64,000 nucleotides of DNA from Pseudomonas sp. CCI4.2 (GTDB lineage: Bacteria; Pseudomonadota; Gammaproteobacteria; Pseudomonadales; Pseudomonadaceae): positions 2,448,001-2,512,000 of the forward strand of contig NZ_CP133781.1 of NCBI RefSeq assembly GCF_034350045.1. The letters are read 5' to 3'. This document shows positions 1 through 9,040 of the stretch, piece after piece. Below the pieces are notes generated by a model, which saw only the letters and a list, made by a program, of their open reading frames with translations, ran no database searches and was not told where the DNA came from. The translations under genes and the position numbers were made by a program. Numbering within the stretch: the stretch's first letter is position 1; each line of letters starts with the position of its first letter.

Positions 1-254
1 GTGTAGGTGAAGCGTATGCCCGACGCCTGATAGCCGAAGCTGGTCAATGTAAAGCTTGTGCTAGTGTTTGCATCGATATATCCGAGAGCTGGACGTACAC
101 TTCCAGAGAAATTCCCAGCACCCAACGCTGCCTGTACAGACGTCCGATTGTTCACAACGATGATCGTTTCGGTATTAGCACTGGCAACCACACTGCTAAC
201 GCTCGCCACCAACCCCAAAAAACCAGCCAATACTGCTTTCTTCGCACACTTCAT
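1..254 (-). CDS. Secreted protein of unknown function, N-terminal part only
   Basis: The frame starts at an ATG at 254 and is still open at the window edge, so only about 84 residues are visible. The first 25 or so residues (MKCAKKAVLAGFLGLVASVS, then SVVASA) form a clear Sec signal peptide: two lysines and an arginine-free core of Leu, Val and Ala, with a likely cut after ASA. The visible mature part is rich in Ser, Thr, Asn and Gly and has no motif I recognise. An AGGGA lies about 11 bases before the ATG. Function is unknown; periplasmic or secreted location is inferred from the signal peptide. Confidence 0.6.
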   Translation of the reverse strand, partial: MKCAKKAVLAGFLGLVASVSSVVASANTETIIVVNNRTSVQAALGAGNFSGSVRPALGYIDANTSTSFTLTSFGYQASGIRFTY

Positions 255-474
255 AACGGTCAAATCCCTATCTATCAAATTGATCCATAGCGACCACAAT
301 CGGTCGTTTCATCACTGTGTAAATCCTTACCCCTCATCAATCGGCAGCGACGAAAAACCCTTAATACGGACGTTTCCGCGTTAGGTGTAGGACGAATCTT
401 TGTAGGGTTGATAGGCATAAGTACGGCTTACGACTAAGCTCTGACGACTTCAATAATAAGAGCGGGGATGCGGT

Positions 475-1320
475 ATGAAGCGACTAAGGATGAGTGCGAT
501 GTTCGGTTGGTTGTTGTGTCTGTGCCTAAGCGGCCAGGCATTGGCAACTGAAGCAGCCGATGACGGGCAGGCAGCCAAGGATTTGTTGATCAAGGCGCTG
601 GCCGAATACCAGAAGCAGGGTGACAACGCTTTCGCCGAGTTCAGTCGGCAGGGGGATTTTGTCAGCGGCGAGCTTTATGTGTTCGTGGTTGATATCAATG
701 GCGTGATGTTGGCGAGCGGCGGACCTTCGGCGGTATTGATCGGGCGGGACGTGATGCCCACGCTGAGCCCGGATCTACAGAAAGCCTTCAAAGACATTCT
801 CACTACGCAAGCCAACGGAATCCAGGAAGCCGAATACCGCTGGCAAAACCAGAACGACGGCAAGGTGGAACGCAAGCGCGTTTATTACAAGCGTGTAGGT
901 GATCGGGTACTGGCGGTGGGTTATTACCTGCCACGGGCCTCGGCCGAACAAGCCAAAGCGCTATTGGAAAAAGCCTCTGCCGCGTTGGTCAAAGACGAAA
1001 ACGGTACCATCAACGATATCAACAGCCTGAAAGGCGGCTTCCTCCAGGATGATCTGTACGTATTCGTCGTCGATTTGAATGACCACCGCTATGTCGCCCA
1101 CGGCACTAACGTGCGGTTGGTTAAAACTGACTTCAGCAAGGTCAAGGATCCGGAAGGCAAACCTGTCGGCGAGCCGATACTGGCGCTCATCAATAAGCAA
1201 AACGATGGCGAGTATGATTATCGCTGGCGTAACCCGGTGACCAGCAAAATCGAGAACAAGCACGCTTACGTGCGCAAGGTCGGCCACTTCCTGGTGGCGG
1301 TGGGTTATTACAGCCGCTGA
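475..1320 (+). CDS. Periplasmic protein with two tandem Cache-type domains
   Basis: A 281-residue protein with a signal peptide (MKRLRMSAMFGWLLCLCLSG, cut near ALA). The mature part is an internal duplication: each half carries the pattern F..G(D/F)...(D/E)LYVFVVD followed later by Y.WRN or YRWQN and ending in V(L/F)AVGYY, at roughly residues 60-155 and 190-281. This is the layout of single Cache domains, which usually sit in front of chemoreceptors or kinases and bind small carboxylates or amino acids. Here there is no membrane anchor or output domain, so it would be a free periplasmic binding protein. It stands alone, converging on the exporter downstream. Ligand unknown. Confidence 0.75.
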   Translation: MKRLRMSAMFGWLLCLCLSGQALATEAADDGQAAKDLLIKALAEYQKQGDNAFAEFSRQGDFVSGELYVFVVDINGVMLASGGPSAVLIGRDVMPTLSPDLQKAFKDILTTQANGIQEAEYRWQNQNDGKVERKRVYYKRVGDRVLAVGYYLPRASAEQAKALLEKASAALVKDENGTINDINSLKGGFLQDDLYVFVVDLNDHRYVAHGTNVRLVKTDFSKVKDPEGKPVGEPILALINKQNDGEYDYRWRNPVTSKIENKHAYVRKVGHFLVAVGYYSR

Positions 1321-1332
1321 ATCTGACCTTAG

Positions 1333-1369
1333 AAAATCATCAGATCGCCCTCGCCAGGCGACCTGATGA
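1333..1369 (-). terminator. Rho-independent terminator for the DHA2 exporter
   Basis: A 13-bp stem (1337-1349 with 1357-1369, one mismatch) with a seven-base loop lies between two converging genes. On the minus strand the stem is followed by TTTTCT, so it best serves the exporter gene; it may also stop the Cache gene. Confidence 0.7.
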
Positions 1370-1376
1370 CTGGGTC

Positions 1377-2903
1377 TCACGCAGTGCTCTTGTCACCGTG
1401 GGCCCGACCACGCAGTAGTTTGTTCGGCATCGCGATAGCGGCGACCAAGCCCAGCAGTGAAATCCCTGCGCTGATCATCAACAGATGGCGAAACGTTAGC
1501 GATAGCTCCCCTCGTAAAATCTCCAAGGCCGGGGCACTGGCCGCATTCAAGCTGTCCATCAACAGATTGCCCGAACTGGCTGCTCCCACCGGTCCGGCAT
1601 TGAGCTGACCAATCCCGGAACTCTGCAACATCGCCAATAACAATGCTGACATCAGCGCGATGCCCACCGCGCCGCCCAGTGAGCGGAACAAGTTGGTAGT
1701 ACTGGTCGCAACGCCCATGTCGGTGGGATCAACTGAGTTTTGCGTGCCCACCAGTGACGTCGGGAATTGCAAGCCGCAGGCGAATCCGGTCAACACCATT
1801 AATACGCTGGTCATGAGGACCGACTGCGGAGGCGTGAACGCCATGCCCAGCACCACGAAGGGCATCATCAGTGCGCCAGCGAGAATCAACGGTTTATAGC
1901 GGCCCGTTAACGACGTTGTACGTCCGCCGAAAAAAGCACCCATCGGCATGCCAATCGCCAGCGGTAAAAGGTGCAACGCGGCTGCGTCTGCACCGCCACC
2001 GGTCACGGTCTGGAACCGCAACGGCATCAGTACGATTAATGAGATCGATTGAAAACTGGTGAAAAACATGGTGCACCAACACAGCACCGCCGTGCGGTTG
2101 GCAAACAGATGCATCGGTAACAAAGGCTCCCGTGCTCGGCGCTCGTACCAGACGAAGGTTGCCAGTGCGAGCAGCGCTACGCCGAGCAGCACCAATACTT
2201 CGGGGTCGTGCCAGCCATGACCTTGACCGATCTCGGTGACGCCCAGCAGCAGGGCGCTTAAACCAATGATCATCAAGACCGTGCCTAAGTAGTCGATGAT
2301 TGGCGTGCGCTGCGGAACGGGCAAACCGATCAATGTCCGTCGGGCGATCCACCAGGCGCTCAGGCCCAGCGGTAAGTTGATCAAAAATACCCAGCGCCAA
2401 GACAAATATTGCGTCATCACGCCGCCCAGTACCGGACCGGCAACGCTGGCTACAGCGTACATACCGCTGAAATACCCTTGATAGCGCCCGCGCTCACGCG
2501 GCGGCACGATGTCGCCAATGATCGCCTGGCTGACCGAGACCATTCCTCCGGCGCCAATCCCTTGGATGATCCGTGCCAGCACCAATTGCTCCATGCTCTG
2601 AGCCATGCCACAGAACAGTGACGCCAAGGTAAATAGCCCGAGGCCAAACAGCATCAGGTTGCGTCGACCGTAAAGATCGCCGAGCTTGCCGTAAATGGGC
2701 ACGGCAACGGTCATCGCCACCATGTAGGCGGAAATCACCCAGGCGAGGAGATCAAAATCGTGGAACTGGGCGGAGATCGCCGGCATCGAGACCGCGACAA
2801 TGGTCTGATCGAGCGCGCTAAGAAAGACCGCCATCATGAGCGCGAATAGCACGCTGCGGATAGCAGGTTTGGGTTGGTTCAGACTGGTCAAGATAGAGCC
2901 CAA
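1377..2903 (-). CDS. DHA2-family multidrug efflux MFS transporter
   Basis: About 505-508 residues with 14 predicted membrane segments, the size and topology of the EmrB/QacA (DHA2) drug:H+ antiporters. Visible signatures are the motif SALDQTIVAVSMPAI in segment 1, the loop motif GKLGDLYGRR (motif A), LVLARIIQGIGAGG and the motif C-like GPVLGGV. It lies in the inner membrane and would expel toxic compounds using the proton gradient. The frame opens with a TTG at 2903; a second TTG at 2891 gives a start closer to what I expect for the family, and no ATG precedes membrane segment 1, so the start is uncertain. No adjacent regulator of the MarR or TetR type is seen. Confidence 0.9.
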   Translation of the reverse strand: MGSILTSLNQPKPAIRSVLFALMMAVFLSALDQTIVAVSMPAISAQFHDFDLLAWVISAYMVAMTVAVPIYGKLGDLYGRRNLMLFGLGLFTLASLFCGMAQSMEQLVLARIIQGIGAGGMVSVSQAIIGDIVPPRERGRYQGYFSGMYAVASVAGPVLGGVMTQYLSWRWVFLINLPLGLSAWWIARRTLIGLPVPQRTPIIDYLGTVLMIIGLSALLLGVTEIGQGHGWHDPEVLVLLGVALLALATFVWYERRAREPLLPMHLFANRTAVLCWCTMFFTSFQSISLIVLMPLRFQTVTGGGADAAALHLLPLAIGMPMGAFFGGRTTSLTGRYKPLILAGALMMPFVVLGMAFTPPQSVLMTSVLMVLTGFACGLQFPTSLVGTQNSVDPTDMGVATSTTNLFRSLGGAVGIALMSALLLAMLQSSGIGQLNAGPVGAASSGNLLMDSLNAASAPALEILRGELSLTFRHLLMISAGISLLGLVAAIAMPNKLLRGRAHGDKSTA

Positions 2904-2916
2904 CTAGCAGTGAAAA

Positions 2917-2937
2917 CCTGCCACAAAGGCTGGCAGG
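2917..2937. promoter_or_regulatory. Inverted repeat just upstream of the exporter gene
   Basis: CCTGCCA and TGGCAGG, seven-base perfect arms separated by seven bases, lie 14-34 bases before the exporter start. The position suits an operator or a 5' UTR hairpin; which factor would bind is not visible. Confidence 0.35.
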
Positions 2938-3012
2938 AAGAAGCTGGTCAGTCTAATCCGATAGCTCGCTATTCGATAGGCTCGTATGCAATGAGGTAGA
3001 ACGAGAAGGCGC

Positions 3013-3198
3013 CTATTTGAGGCTCAGTCCAGCAAAGGTCGCGTCTTGAGGCGCGCAGTGGCTGGCGGTGCAAATGGAGAAGCGCGGCGCTTGCCGGGCT
3101 TCCTCGATTCTATAAGCACCCGCGGCGTAAATGGCCAAGACGACAGCGACTGAAAGTACGGCCATGGTTCTTCTTTTTGTAATTATCATGTTGCCCAC
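3013..3198 (-). CDS. Small membrane-anchored or secreted protein, unknown
   Basis: A 61-residue frame preceded by a good ribosome site (GAGGTG, six bases before the ATG). The N-terminus is basic (ITKRRTM) followed by one hydrophobic stretch, AVLSVAVVLAIYAAGAYRI, then a short tail with two cysteines (SICTASHC). It could be a single-pass inner-membrane peptide or a short exported peptide. A second ATG lies at residue 4. No family recognised. The 270 bases upstream to the LysR gene contain no other gene; only a REP-like fragment near 3440-3460 is noticeable. Confidence 0.55.
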   Translation of the reverse strand: MGNMIITKRRTMAVLSVAVVLAIYAAGAYRIEEARQAPRFSICTASHCAPQDATFAGLSLK

Positions 3199-3468
3199 CT
3201 CTATCCGACTTTAAAAACGTGTTTTAAAAGGACTAAGGGAATTGTAGGACAGTTCTGATCGGCATGTAGCCTACATTGTGCTATCACCAAATCGACAGGC
3301 GGCTGGCTGACCAGCGGTCATGCACGGGGCAGCGTATTTATCTGTCAGCTTCGCGGATTTCGTCATTTAGATGCTCGACGGAATCGAACAATCTGCGCAC
3401 CCGCGTTTTACTGTCGGTTATGAATGCAGCCTCCTGAACAAACTTGTTGGCGAAGCGTAGGTGCTTGC

Positions 3469-4356
3469 TTATTCAGTCCGCTCAGCCGCCTGAGTCAGCA
3501 GCCAGTCGATCAGTTCGCGCAGCTGCGGCGACGGATCGGAGCGTTCCGGGTAGACCAAATAATACGCGGCGCCGGTTCGTACCTTGAGGTCGAAAGGCGT
3601 CACCAGCCGACCCGCGCTGAGGTCTTCACCGATCAATGCCCAGTCGCCGATGGCGACGCCGGTACCTTGGGACGCCACCGACATGGCCAGGTCCAGCGTG
3701 TCAAAGTGCTGGCCCTTGCCGATGTTATTCACGGTAGTGCCAGCGGCCTTGAGCCAGGCTTCCCAGTCGCGTTGGTCACGGGTCGGATGCAACAGCATGT
3801 GCTGTTCCAAATCGGCCAAGGTATTGAGCGGAACCGGTCCGCTCAATAATTGTTGCGAGCACACCGGCGTCAGTTGCTCGTCGAACAGATGGTGCGCTGC
3901 CACCGAATTGGCCGGTGGAGACCCGTACACTACAGCCGCATCGAATTCTTCCCGGCGAAAATCCACCGCGTGCTGGATGGTCGTCGTCAACTCCACCGGC
4001 ACATCCGGGCGCTCTTTTTGCCACTGCAACAACCGTGGCAACAGCCAGCGCATCATGCAAGTTGGGGCCTTGAGTTTGAGGGTTTCGCGTTTCGCACCGA
4101 CCTCCTCGACGGCTTCGTCGATCAGCGAAAACACTTTCTGAATCCGTGGAAACAGCTCGCTTCCTTGAGTCGTCAGACTCAAACCTCGCGCCTGCCGCTG
4201 AAACAGCGCATAACCCAAATGACTTTCCAGCCCGGAAATCTGCCGACTCACCGCGCCTTGGGTGATGTGCAGCAGTTCGGCGGCCCGCGTGAAATTGCAG
4301 CACTGGGCCGTAATCAGGAAGGTATGCAGGGCAGGTAAGGGCGGAAGGCGTTTCAT
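3469..4356 (-). CDS. LysR-family transcriptional regulator, GcvA-like
   Basis: A 295-residue regulator. Residues 1-65 hold the winged HTH (FTRAAELLHITQGAVSRQIS, then LESHLG), and the rest is the periplasmic-binding-protein-like effector domain. The LPPLPALHTFL opening is typical of the GcvA/AmpR branch. It is divergent from the aruI-like gene with 159 bases between the two starts, so it most likely controls the decarboxylase/dehydrogenase genes and itself. The effector is unknown; a guanidino acid or an aldehyde from that pathway is a reasonable guess. Confidence 0.88.
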   Translation of the reverse strand: MKRLPPLPALHTFLITAQCCNFTRAAELLHITQGAVSRQISGLESHLGYALFQRQARGLSLTTQGSELFPRIQKVFSLIDEAVEEVGAKRETLKLKAPTCMMRWLLPRLLQWQKERPDVPVELTTTIQHAVDFRREEFDAAVVYGSPPANSVAAHHLFDEQLTPVCSQQLLSGPVPLNTLADLEQHMLLHPTRDQRDWEAWLKAAGTTVNNIGKGQHFDTLDLAMSVASQGTGVAIGDWALIGEDLSAGRLVTPFDLKVRTGAAYYLVYPERSDPSPQLRELIDWLLTQAAERTE

Positions 4357-4364
4357 TGGCGCTC

Positions 4365-4387
4365 AGGCATGAAGTGAGGACATGCCT
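4365..4387. promoter_or_regulatory. Candidate LysR operator in the divergent promoter
   Basis: AGGCATG (4365-4371) and CATGCCT (4381-4387) are perfect seven-base arms separated by nine bases, ending nine bases upstream of the LysR start. LysR proteins commonly bind interrupted dyads near their own start, so this is a plausible autoregulation site. Confidence 0.4.
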
Positions 4388-4515
4388 AGCATGACATTTT
4401 TTGCCTTGTCACAGATATGGCTGCACGGTCCAATTGCGGTTCATCTGTAGCCTGTCCCGCAGCCGTAGGCGCCGGGATGTTTTTGCAGTTTCAAACAGAA
4501 GGAAGGCGGACAAAC

Positions 4516-6156
4516 ATGGCAACGTGCGGCGAAGTATTGGTCAAATTGCTCGAAGGCTACGGCGTCGAGCAGGTCTTCGGCATCCCCGGGGTGCATACCG
4601 TCGAGCTGTACCGTGGGCTCGCGGGCTCATCGATCAACCATGTGACGCCGCGTCACGAGCAGGGTGCTGGCTTCATGGCCGACGGTTATGCCCGCACCAG
4701 CGGTAAGCCAGGCGTGTGTTTCATCATCACTGGGCCCGGCATGACCAACATCACCACGGCCATGGGCCAAGCCTATGCCGACTCGATTCCAATGCTAGTC
4801 ATCTCCAGCGTGCAATCGCGCAATCAGTTGGGCGGAGGACGCGGAAAGCTCCATGAGCTGCCGTCTCAAAGCAACCTGGTCGCTGGCGTGGCCGCGTTTT
4901 CCCATACGTTAATGTCGGCGGCTGAATTGCCTGCGGTCTTGGCCCGAGCGTTTGCGCTGTTTCAGGCCGGGCGTCCACGGCCGGTGCATATCGAAATACC
5001 GCTGGATGTATTGGTGGAAAACGCCGACCACCTGCTTAATACCCCGCCCGTTAACATCAGTCGAGCCGGCGCCGCCCCGGCTGCCGTGGCGCAGATGGTC
5101 GACCTTTTAGCTGCCGCAAAACGGCCGCTGATTCTGGCAGGCGGAGGTGCTATCGATGCCGCGTCCGCGCTGACCGAACTTGCCGAGATGCTGGGTGCTC
5201 CAGTGGCGCTGACCATCAACGCCAAAGGCCTGTTGCCCTCACGTCATCCCCTGTTGATCGGCTCGACTCAATCATTGGTGGCTGCCCGAGCGCTGGTGGC
5301 CGAGGCCGACGTGGTATTGGCCATTGGCACTGAGCTGGCCGAAACCGACTACGACATCACCTTCGCTGGAGGTTTTGAAATTCCTGGTACGTTGTTGCGG
5401 ATCGATATCGATCCCGACCAAACCGTGCGCAATTATCGGCCGCACGTTGCGCTGGTCTCTGACGCCGATACGGCTGCCCAGGCCTTGCTTAGCGGGTTGG
5501 CGGCCAAGGAATTGGCCCCGCGTCTTGCTGATTGGGGCCCGCAGCGCGCCGCTGTATTGCGCGAAACACTGGAACCAACGTGGGACGACGCCACCCGCGG
5601 GCAAACCGTTTTCCTGCAAGCGGTGCTCGAGGTGCTGCCGGATGCGGTGTTGGTAGGCGACTCGACTCAGCCGGTGTACACCGGCAACCTGACGCTCAAT
5701 CTGGAAAAACCGCGACGCTGGTTCAACTCATCGACCGGGTACGGCACCCTCGGTTACGCCTTGCCCGCAGCCATTGGTGCGTGGCTGGGCCGAGTCCCTG
5801 ACGCGAGCGGTCGTGGTGCGGTGGTGTGCCTGATCGGCGACGGCGGTTTGCAATTCACCCTCGCCGAGCTGGCCAGCGCCGTTGAAGCGCGCACGCCGAT
5901 TATCGTGCTGCTGTGGAATAATCAGGGCTACGAAGAAATCAAAAAATACATGCTCAATCGTGGCATTGAGCCGGTGGGCGTCGACATCTATACCCCCGAC
6001 TTTATTGCTGTCGCCAAAGCGTTGGGCTGTGCCGCCGAAGCGGCTTCTGACGTTGAACTACTGAAAGCGGCATTGCGCGCGGCGGGTGATCGTCAAGGTC
6101 CGACCCTGATCGAAATCGATCAAACGCTGTGGATGAACGGGTTGAAATCATGCTGA
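4516..6156 (+). CDS. aruI: Thiamine-diphosphate decarboxylase, AruI-like (5-guanidino-2-oxopentanoate decarboxylase)
   Basis: A 546-residue enzyme of the acetolactate synthase/pyruvate decarboxylase superfamily. It shows the catalytic glutamate (RHEQGAGFMADGYAR, about residue 50), the central domain, and the C-terminal cofactor motif GDGGLQ...NN (about residues 443-470) that binds Mg-ThDP. In the arginine transaminase pathway AruI decarboxylates 2-ketoarginine to 4-guanidinobutyraldehyde. The opening, through GIPGVHTVELYRGLA, is very close to what I know of Pseudomonas AruI, and the next gene is an aldehyde dehydrogenase able to take the product. I saw no aruH transaminase here. The start at 4516 has GGAAGGCGGA just upstream; an earlier in-frame codon at 4417 lacks one. 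A different 2-oxo acid substrate remains possible. Confidence 0.7.
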   Translation: MATCGEVLVKLLEGYGVEQVFGIPGVHTVELYRGLAGSSINHVTPRHEQGAGFMADGYARTSGKPGVCFIITGPGMTNITTAMGQAYADSIPMLVISSVQSRNQLGGGRGKLHELPSQSNLVAGVAAFSHTLMSAAELPAVLARAFALFQAGRPRPVHIEIPLDVLVENADHLLNTPPVNISRAGAAPAAVAQMVDLLAAAKRPLILAGGGAIDAASALTELAEMLGAPVALTINAKGLLPSRHPLLIGSTQSLVAARALVAEADVVLAIGTELAETDYDITFAGGFEIPGTLLRIDIDPDQTVRNYRPHVALVSDADTAAQALLSGLAAKELAPRLADWGPQRAAVLRETLEPTWDDATRGQTVFLQAVLEVLPDAVLVGDSTQPVYTGNLTLNLEKPRRWFNSSTGYGTLGYALPAAIGAWLGRVPDASGRGAVVCLIGDGGLQFTLAELASAVEARTPIIVLLWNNQGYEEIKKYMLNRGIEPVGVDIYTPDFIAVAKALGCAAEAASDVELLKAALRAAGDRQGPTLIEIDQTLWMNGLKSC

Positions 6157-7592
6157 GCGCTCAGCACGGGTTGTACATAAACGGTGAATGGTTGTCTGGC
6201 AGTGAACGCCTTTCAGTGATCAACCCGGCCACGGAAGCGCCTTTGGCCATGGTGGCAGGCGGTGATGAGACGTCAGTTGATCTCGCCGTGCAGGCAGCGC
6301 AATGGGCATTTCCAGTCTGGTCGCAAACGTCCGGGGCCGCTCGTGGCGCTGTGTTGCGCAAGATTGTCAGCGGCGTGCAAGAACGCCGCGAGCGCCTGAT
6401 CGAACTGCAATCGCGCAACAACGGCAAACCGGTGTTCGAGGCCGCCATCGATGTCGATGACGTGATCGCGACTTTCGAGTATTACGCCGGACTTGCCGAA
6501 GCGCTCGACGCCAATCAGGACAGTGCCGTGCCGTTGCCCAGCGACGACTTCGCCGCGCGTTTGCGCCGCGAATCCTGCGGGGTCGTGGCATTGATCGTGC
6601 CGTGGAATTTCCCCATGGTCACCACCGCCTGGAAACTCGCGCCGGCCTTGGCGGCCGGGTGTTGCGTGGTGTTGAAACCCTCGGAAGTCACGCCGCTGCC
6701 GGAGCTGGAGCTTGCCGATATCATTGCCCACTGCGGCTTACCTCCGGGGGTGTTCAACCTGGTCTGCGGCACTGGCCTTGGGGTCGGAGCGCCTTTGGCG
6801 GCGCATCCGGGCATAGCGAAAATCTCCTTCACCGGCAGCAACGCCGTGGGCGTTCAGGTGATGCAACGCGCCGCCGAAACGGTCAAAGGTGTCAGTCTGG
6901 AATTGGGCGGCAAATCCTCGCTGTTGGTGCTGGCCGATGCCGACGTCGACCTGGCTGTAGAACTTGCCAGTGGTGGCGGATTTTTCAACGCCGGGCAAAT
7001 GTGTTCGGCCACCAGCCGGGTGTTGGTTGCCGAGGAATTGGCCGACGTATTCCTGGAAAAACTCAAGGCGCGTGCGGACGCTATTCGTGTCGGTGACCCC
7101 TTCGATCCTGACGTTGAAATGGGTGCGTTGGTCAATCAGGCGCAATACCAGCGGGTGCTTGGCCACATCGCGGCGGGCATCAGTGCCGGTGCGCGACGGG
7201 TGTGTGGCGGTGAACGCCCTGTCGATCTGCCGCGCGGATATTTTTTGCGGCCGACTGTGTTCACGGGCGTGCCCCTGGACAGTGCATTGTGGCGTGAAGA
7301 GATTTTTGGCCCGGTGCTGTGCGTGCGCAGTTTCAGCTCTGAAGCCGAAGCCGTCGCGTTGGCCAACGACAGCGAATTCGGCTTAGTGGCCAGTGTCGTC
7401 AGTCGCTGTCCTGAGACCGCTGACCGGGTCGCAAACGCCCTCCAGGCGGGGCTGGTGTGGATAAACGCACCCCAGGTGATCTTCCCGCAAACGGCGTGGG
7501 GCGGTTACAAACACAGCAGCATCGGCCGCGAGTTAGGGCCGTGGGGGCTGCAGGCTTTTCAAGAACTAAAACACGTCATCCGTAGCGTCTAA
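6150..7592 (+). CDS. NAD(P)-dependent aldehyde dehydrogenase
   Basis: A 480-residue ALDH-superfamily enzyme most like betaine- and aminobutyraldehyde-type dehydrogenases. Seen: VPWNFP substrate-channel motif (near 160), catalytic Glu251 in LELGGK, catalytic Cys285 in FNAGQMCSA, and EIFGPV near the C-terminus. It oxidises an aldehyde to the acid in the cytosol. The ATG at 6150 overlaps the decarboxylase end by seven bases, so the two are translationally linked and probably act in sequence (4-guanidinobutyraldehyde to 4-guanidinobutyrate if the upstream enzyme is AruI). A GTG at 6129 is an alternative start. Confidence 0.88.
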   Translation: MLSAQHGLYINGEWLSGSERLSVINPATEAPLAMVAGGDETSVDLAVQAAQWAFPVWSQTSGAARGAVLRKIVSGVQERRERLIELQSRNNGKPVFEAAIDVDDVIATFEYYAGLAEALDANQDSAVPLPSDDFAARLRRESCGVVALIVPWNFPMVTTAWKLAPALAAGCCVVLKPSEVTPLPELELADIIAHCGLPPGVFNLVCGTGLGVGAPLAAHPGIAKISFTGSNAVGVQVMQRAAETVKGVSLELGGKSSLLVLADADVDLAVELASGGGFFNAGQMCSATSRVLVAEELADVFLEKLKARADAIRVGDPFDPDVEMGALVNQAQYQRVLGHIAAGISAGARRVCGGERPVDLPRGYFLRPTVFTGVPLDSALWREEIFGPVLCVRSFSSEAEAVALANDSEFGLVASVVSRCPETADRVANALQAGLVWINAPQVIFPQTAWGGYKHSSIGRELGPWGLQAFQELKHVIRSV

Positions 7593-7609
7593 AAGCCCAA
7601 GAAAAGTTC

Positions 7610-7639
7610 ACGCATGCCTCGTTTCGAGGCATGCGTTTG
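7610..7639 (+). terminator. Strong hairpin after the aldehyde dehydrogenase
   Basis: A perfect 12-bp stem (7610-7621 with 7625-7636) with a three-base loop, followed by only TTG. It separates the decarboxylase/dehydrogenase pair from the transporter genes. The rest of the 220-base gap shows no gene. Confidence 0.65.
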
Positions 7640-7812
7640 ACACATGGCTTCGATGACAAACTTTCGATTGTTGCCTCTTTCTCATCGCCTCAGGATGGCC
7701 CCCTCAACTCAGCTAAACCCTCGGTTTACGGGCGCTGTAGCTGAATGGGCGCGCGCACTCAGCCTGGGGCGAAGTCGCGATCACCTCACTTAAGAAAGCA
7801 ACGGAGTCCGTC

Positions 7813-8916
7813 ATGGGCGAGCATGATCTGAACAGAAGGCAATTCATCAAGACGGTGGGTGTTGCATCGGTTGCCGCCGCAGCGATGTCCATGCCGTTTA
7901 TCCGGGCGAGCGCCAGTGAAAACCAGTTTCAGGGCAAAACCCTACGCTTGCTGACGTGGTCCGATGACACCGGATTGGCAGCGTTGCGCAACATCGCTGC
8001 GACCTTTGAAGCGAAAACCGGCGCCAAGGTCATCGCTGACCGCACCGGCAGTACCTCGGAGATGGTTGCCAAACTCAAGGCCGGTGGTGATCGTCCGCAA
8101 TACGACATCATTACCTTGGCAGGCGTGGGCGCAGAAGGCTTGGCCGCTGCCGGTTTACTGGAAAAGCCCGACCTTAACCGTATCCCCAACATCGTGGACG
8201 TCCCGGAGAAATACCGTACCGGTGCCAACGGTCATGGCGTCGGTTACCTGCTTTGGTGCAACAGCCTGATTTACAGCACCCGCACCGTCAAAGAAGCGCC
8301 CAACAGCTACGCTGCCCTATGGGACAAAGACCTGGCACCGAGCATTTTCCTGCCGCCGCCCAACTGGACCGAGGCCATGGACCTGATCATCATCGCCGCC
8401 AAATTGGCCGGTGGTGACGAGCACAACGTTGAGCCTGGTTTCAAAAAACTCGCAGAACTCAAAGACCGGGTTGTGACCCTTGGTGAGAACCCTAACCAGA
8501 TCGCCGAGCTGTTCCGCACCGGCTCGCTGGATATGGGTGGCCTGTACGCCCCTGCGTTCTTTCCGAAACAGCTGCGTGATCCAGCCTACGGTTTGGGCGC
8601 CACGTTCGGTATGAAAGAAGGCTTCTACACCGACTTGATGCAGACCGTTATGCCGAAAAACCGCCCCGGCGATACAGATTTGGCCTACGCCTTCATCAAC
8701 CACTCTCTGGACCCATTGGTGCAGGGCAAGATGGCTGAAGACATCTACAACGGCCCGGTTAACGCCAAAGCCATTATCTCGGCCGAAGCGCGCAAGAGCC
8801 CGTACATCCTGACGCCGGAGCAAATCGCCGACAAAGCGATCATGCACGACAACGTCTTTCTGGCGACAGTGCATGACCAGTGGATTCGTCGGTATACCGA
8901 GATTTTCTCTTCCTGA
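7813..8916 (+). CDS. PotD-like ABC transporter substrate-binding protein, Tat-exported
   Basis: A 367-residue periplasmic binding protein of the spermidine/putrescine family. The N-terminus has a twin-arginine signal (NRRQFIKTVGVASVAAAAMS), so it is predicted to be exported folded through Tat. The mature part begins GKTLRLLTWSD and has the usual KLKAGGDRPQYDI and late FINH.LDP..Q segments of the PotD/PotF type. GGAG precedes the ATG by about seven bases. It opens a four-gene transporter operon. The ligand is not known; the neighbouring enzymes point to an amine, guanidino compound or amino-acid derivative. Confidence 0.88.
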   Translation: MGEHDLNRRQFIKTVGVASVAAAAMSMPFIRASASENQFQGKTLRLLTWSDDTGLAALRNIAATFEAKTGAKVIADRTGSTSEMVAKLKAGGDRPQYDIITLAGVGAEGLAAAGLLEKPDLNRIPNIVDVPEKYRTGANGHGVGYLLWCNSLIYSTRTVKEAPNSYAALWDKDLAPSIFLPPPNWTEAMDLIIIAAKLAGGDEHNVEPGFKKLAELKDRVVTLGENPNQIAELFRTGSLDMGGLYAPAFFPKQLRDPAYGLGATFGMKEGFYTDLMQTVMPKNRPGDTDLAYAFINHSLDPLVQGKMAEDIYNGPVNAKAIISAEARKSPYILTPEQIADKAIMHDNVFLATVHDQWIRRYTEIFSS

Positions 8917-8925
8917 TCGCGTGAA

Positions 8926-8975
8926 CCGAAGGTCGTTGCGGCCTTATCGCAGCCTTCGGCAGCTCCCACAGGGCT
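8926..8975. repeat. REP-like palindromic element
   Basis: CCGAAGG (8926-8932) pairs with GCCTTCGG (8952-8959), followed by the Pseudomonas REP-type tail AGCTCCCACAGGG. It sits in the 124-base gap between the binding protein and first permease and could protect the upstream mRNA, allowing more binding protein than permease. Confidence 0.5.
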
Positions 8976-9040
8976 GAAGGCGTGATCGGGCTTACGAACA
9001 CCGGCCCTGCTGAAATCCATCTCACACGAGATCATTGCTT

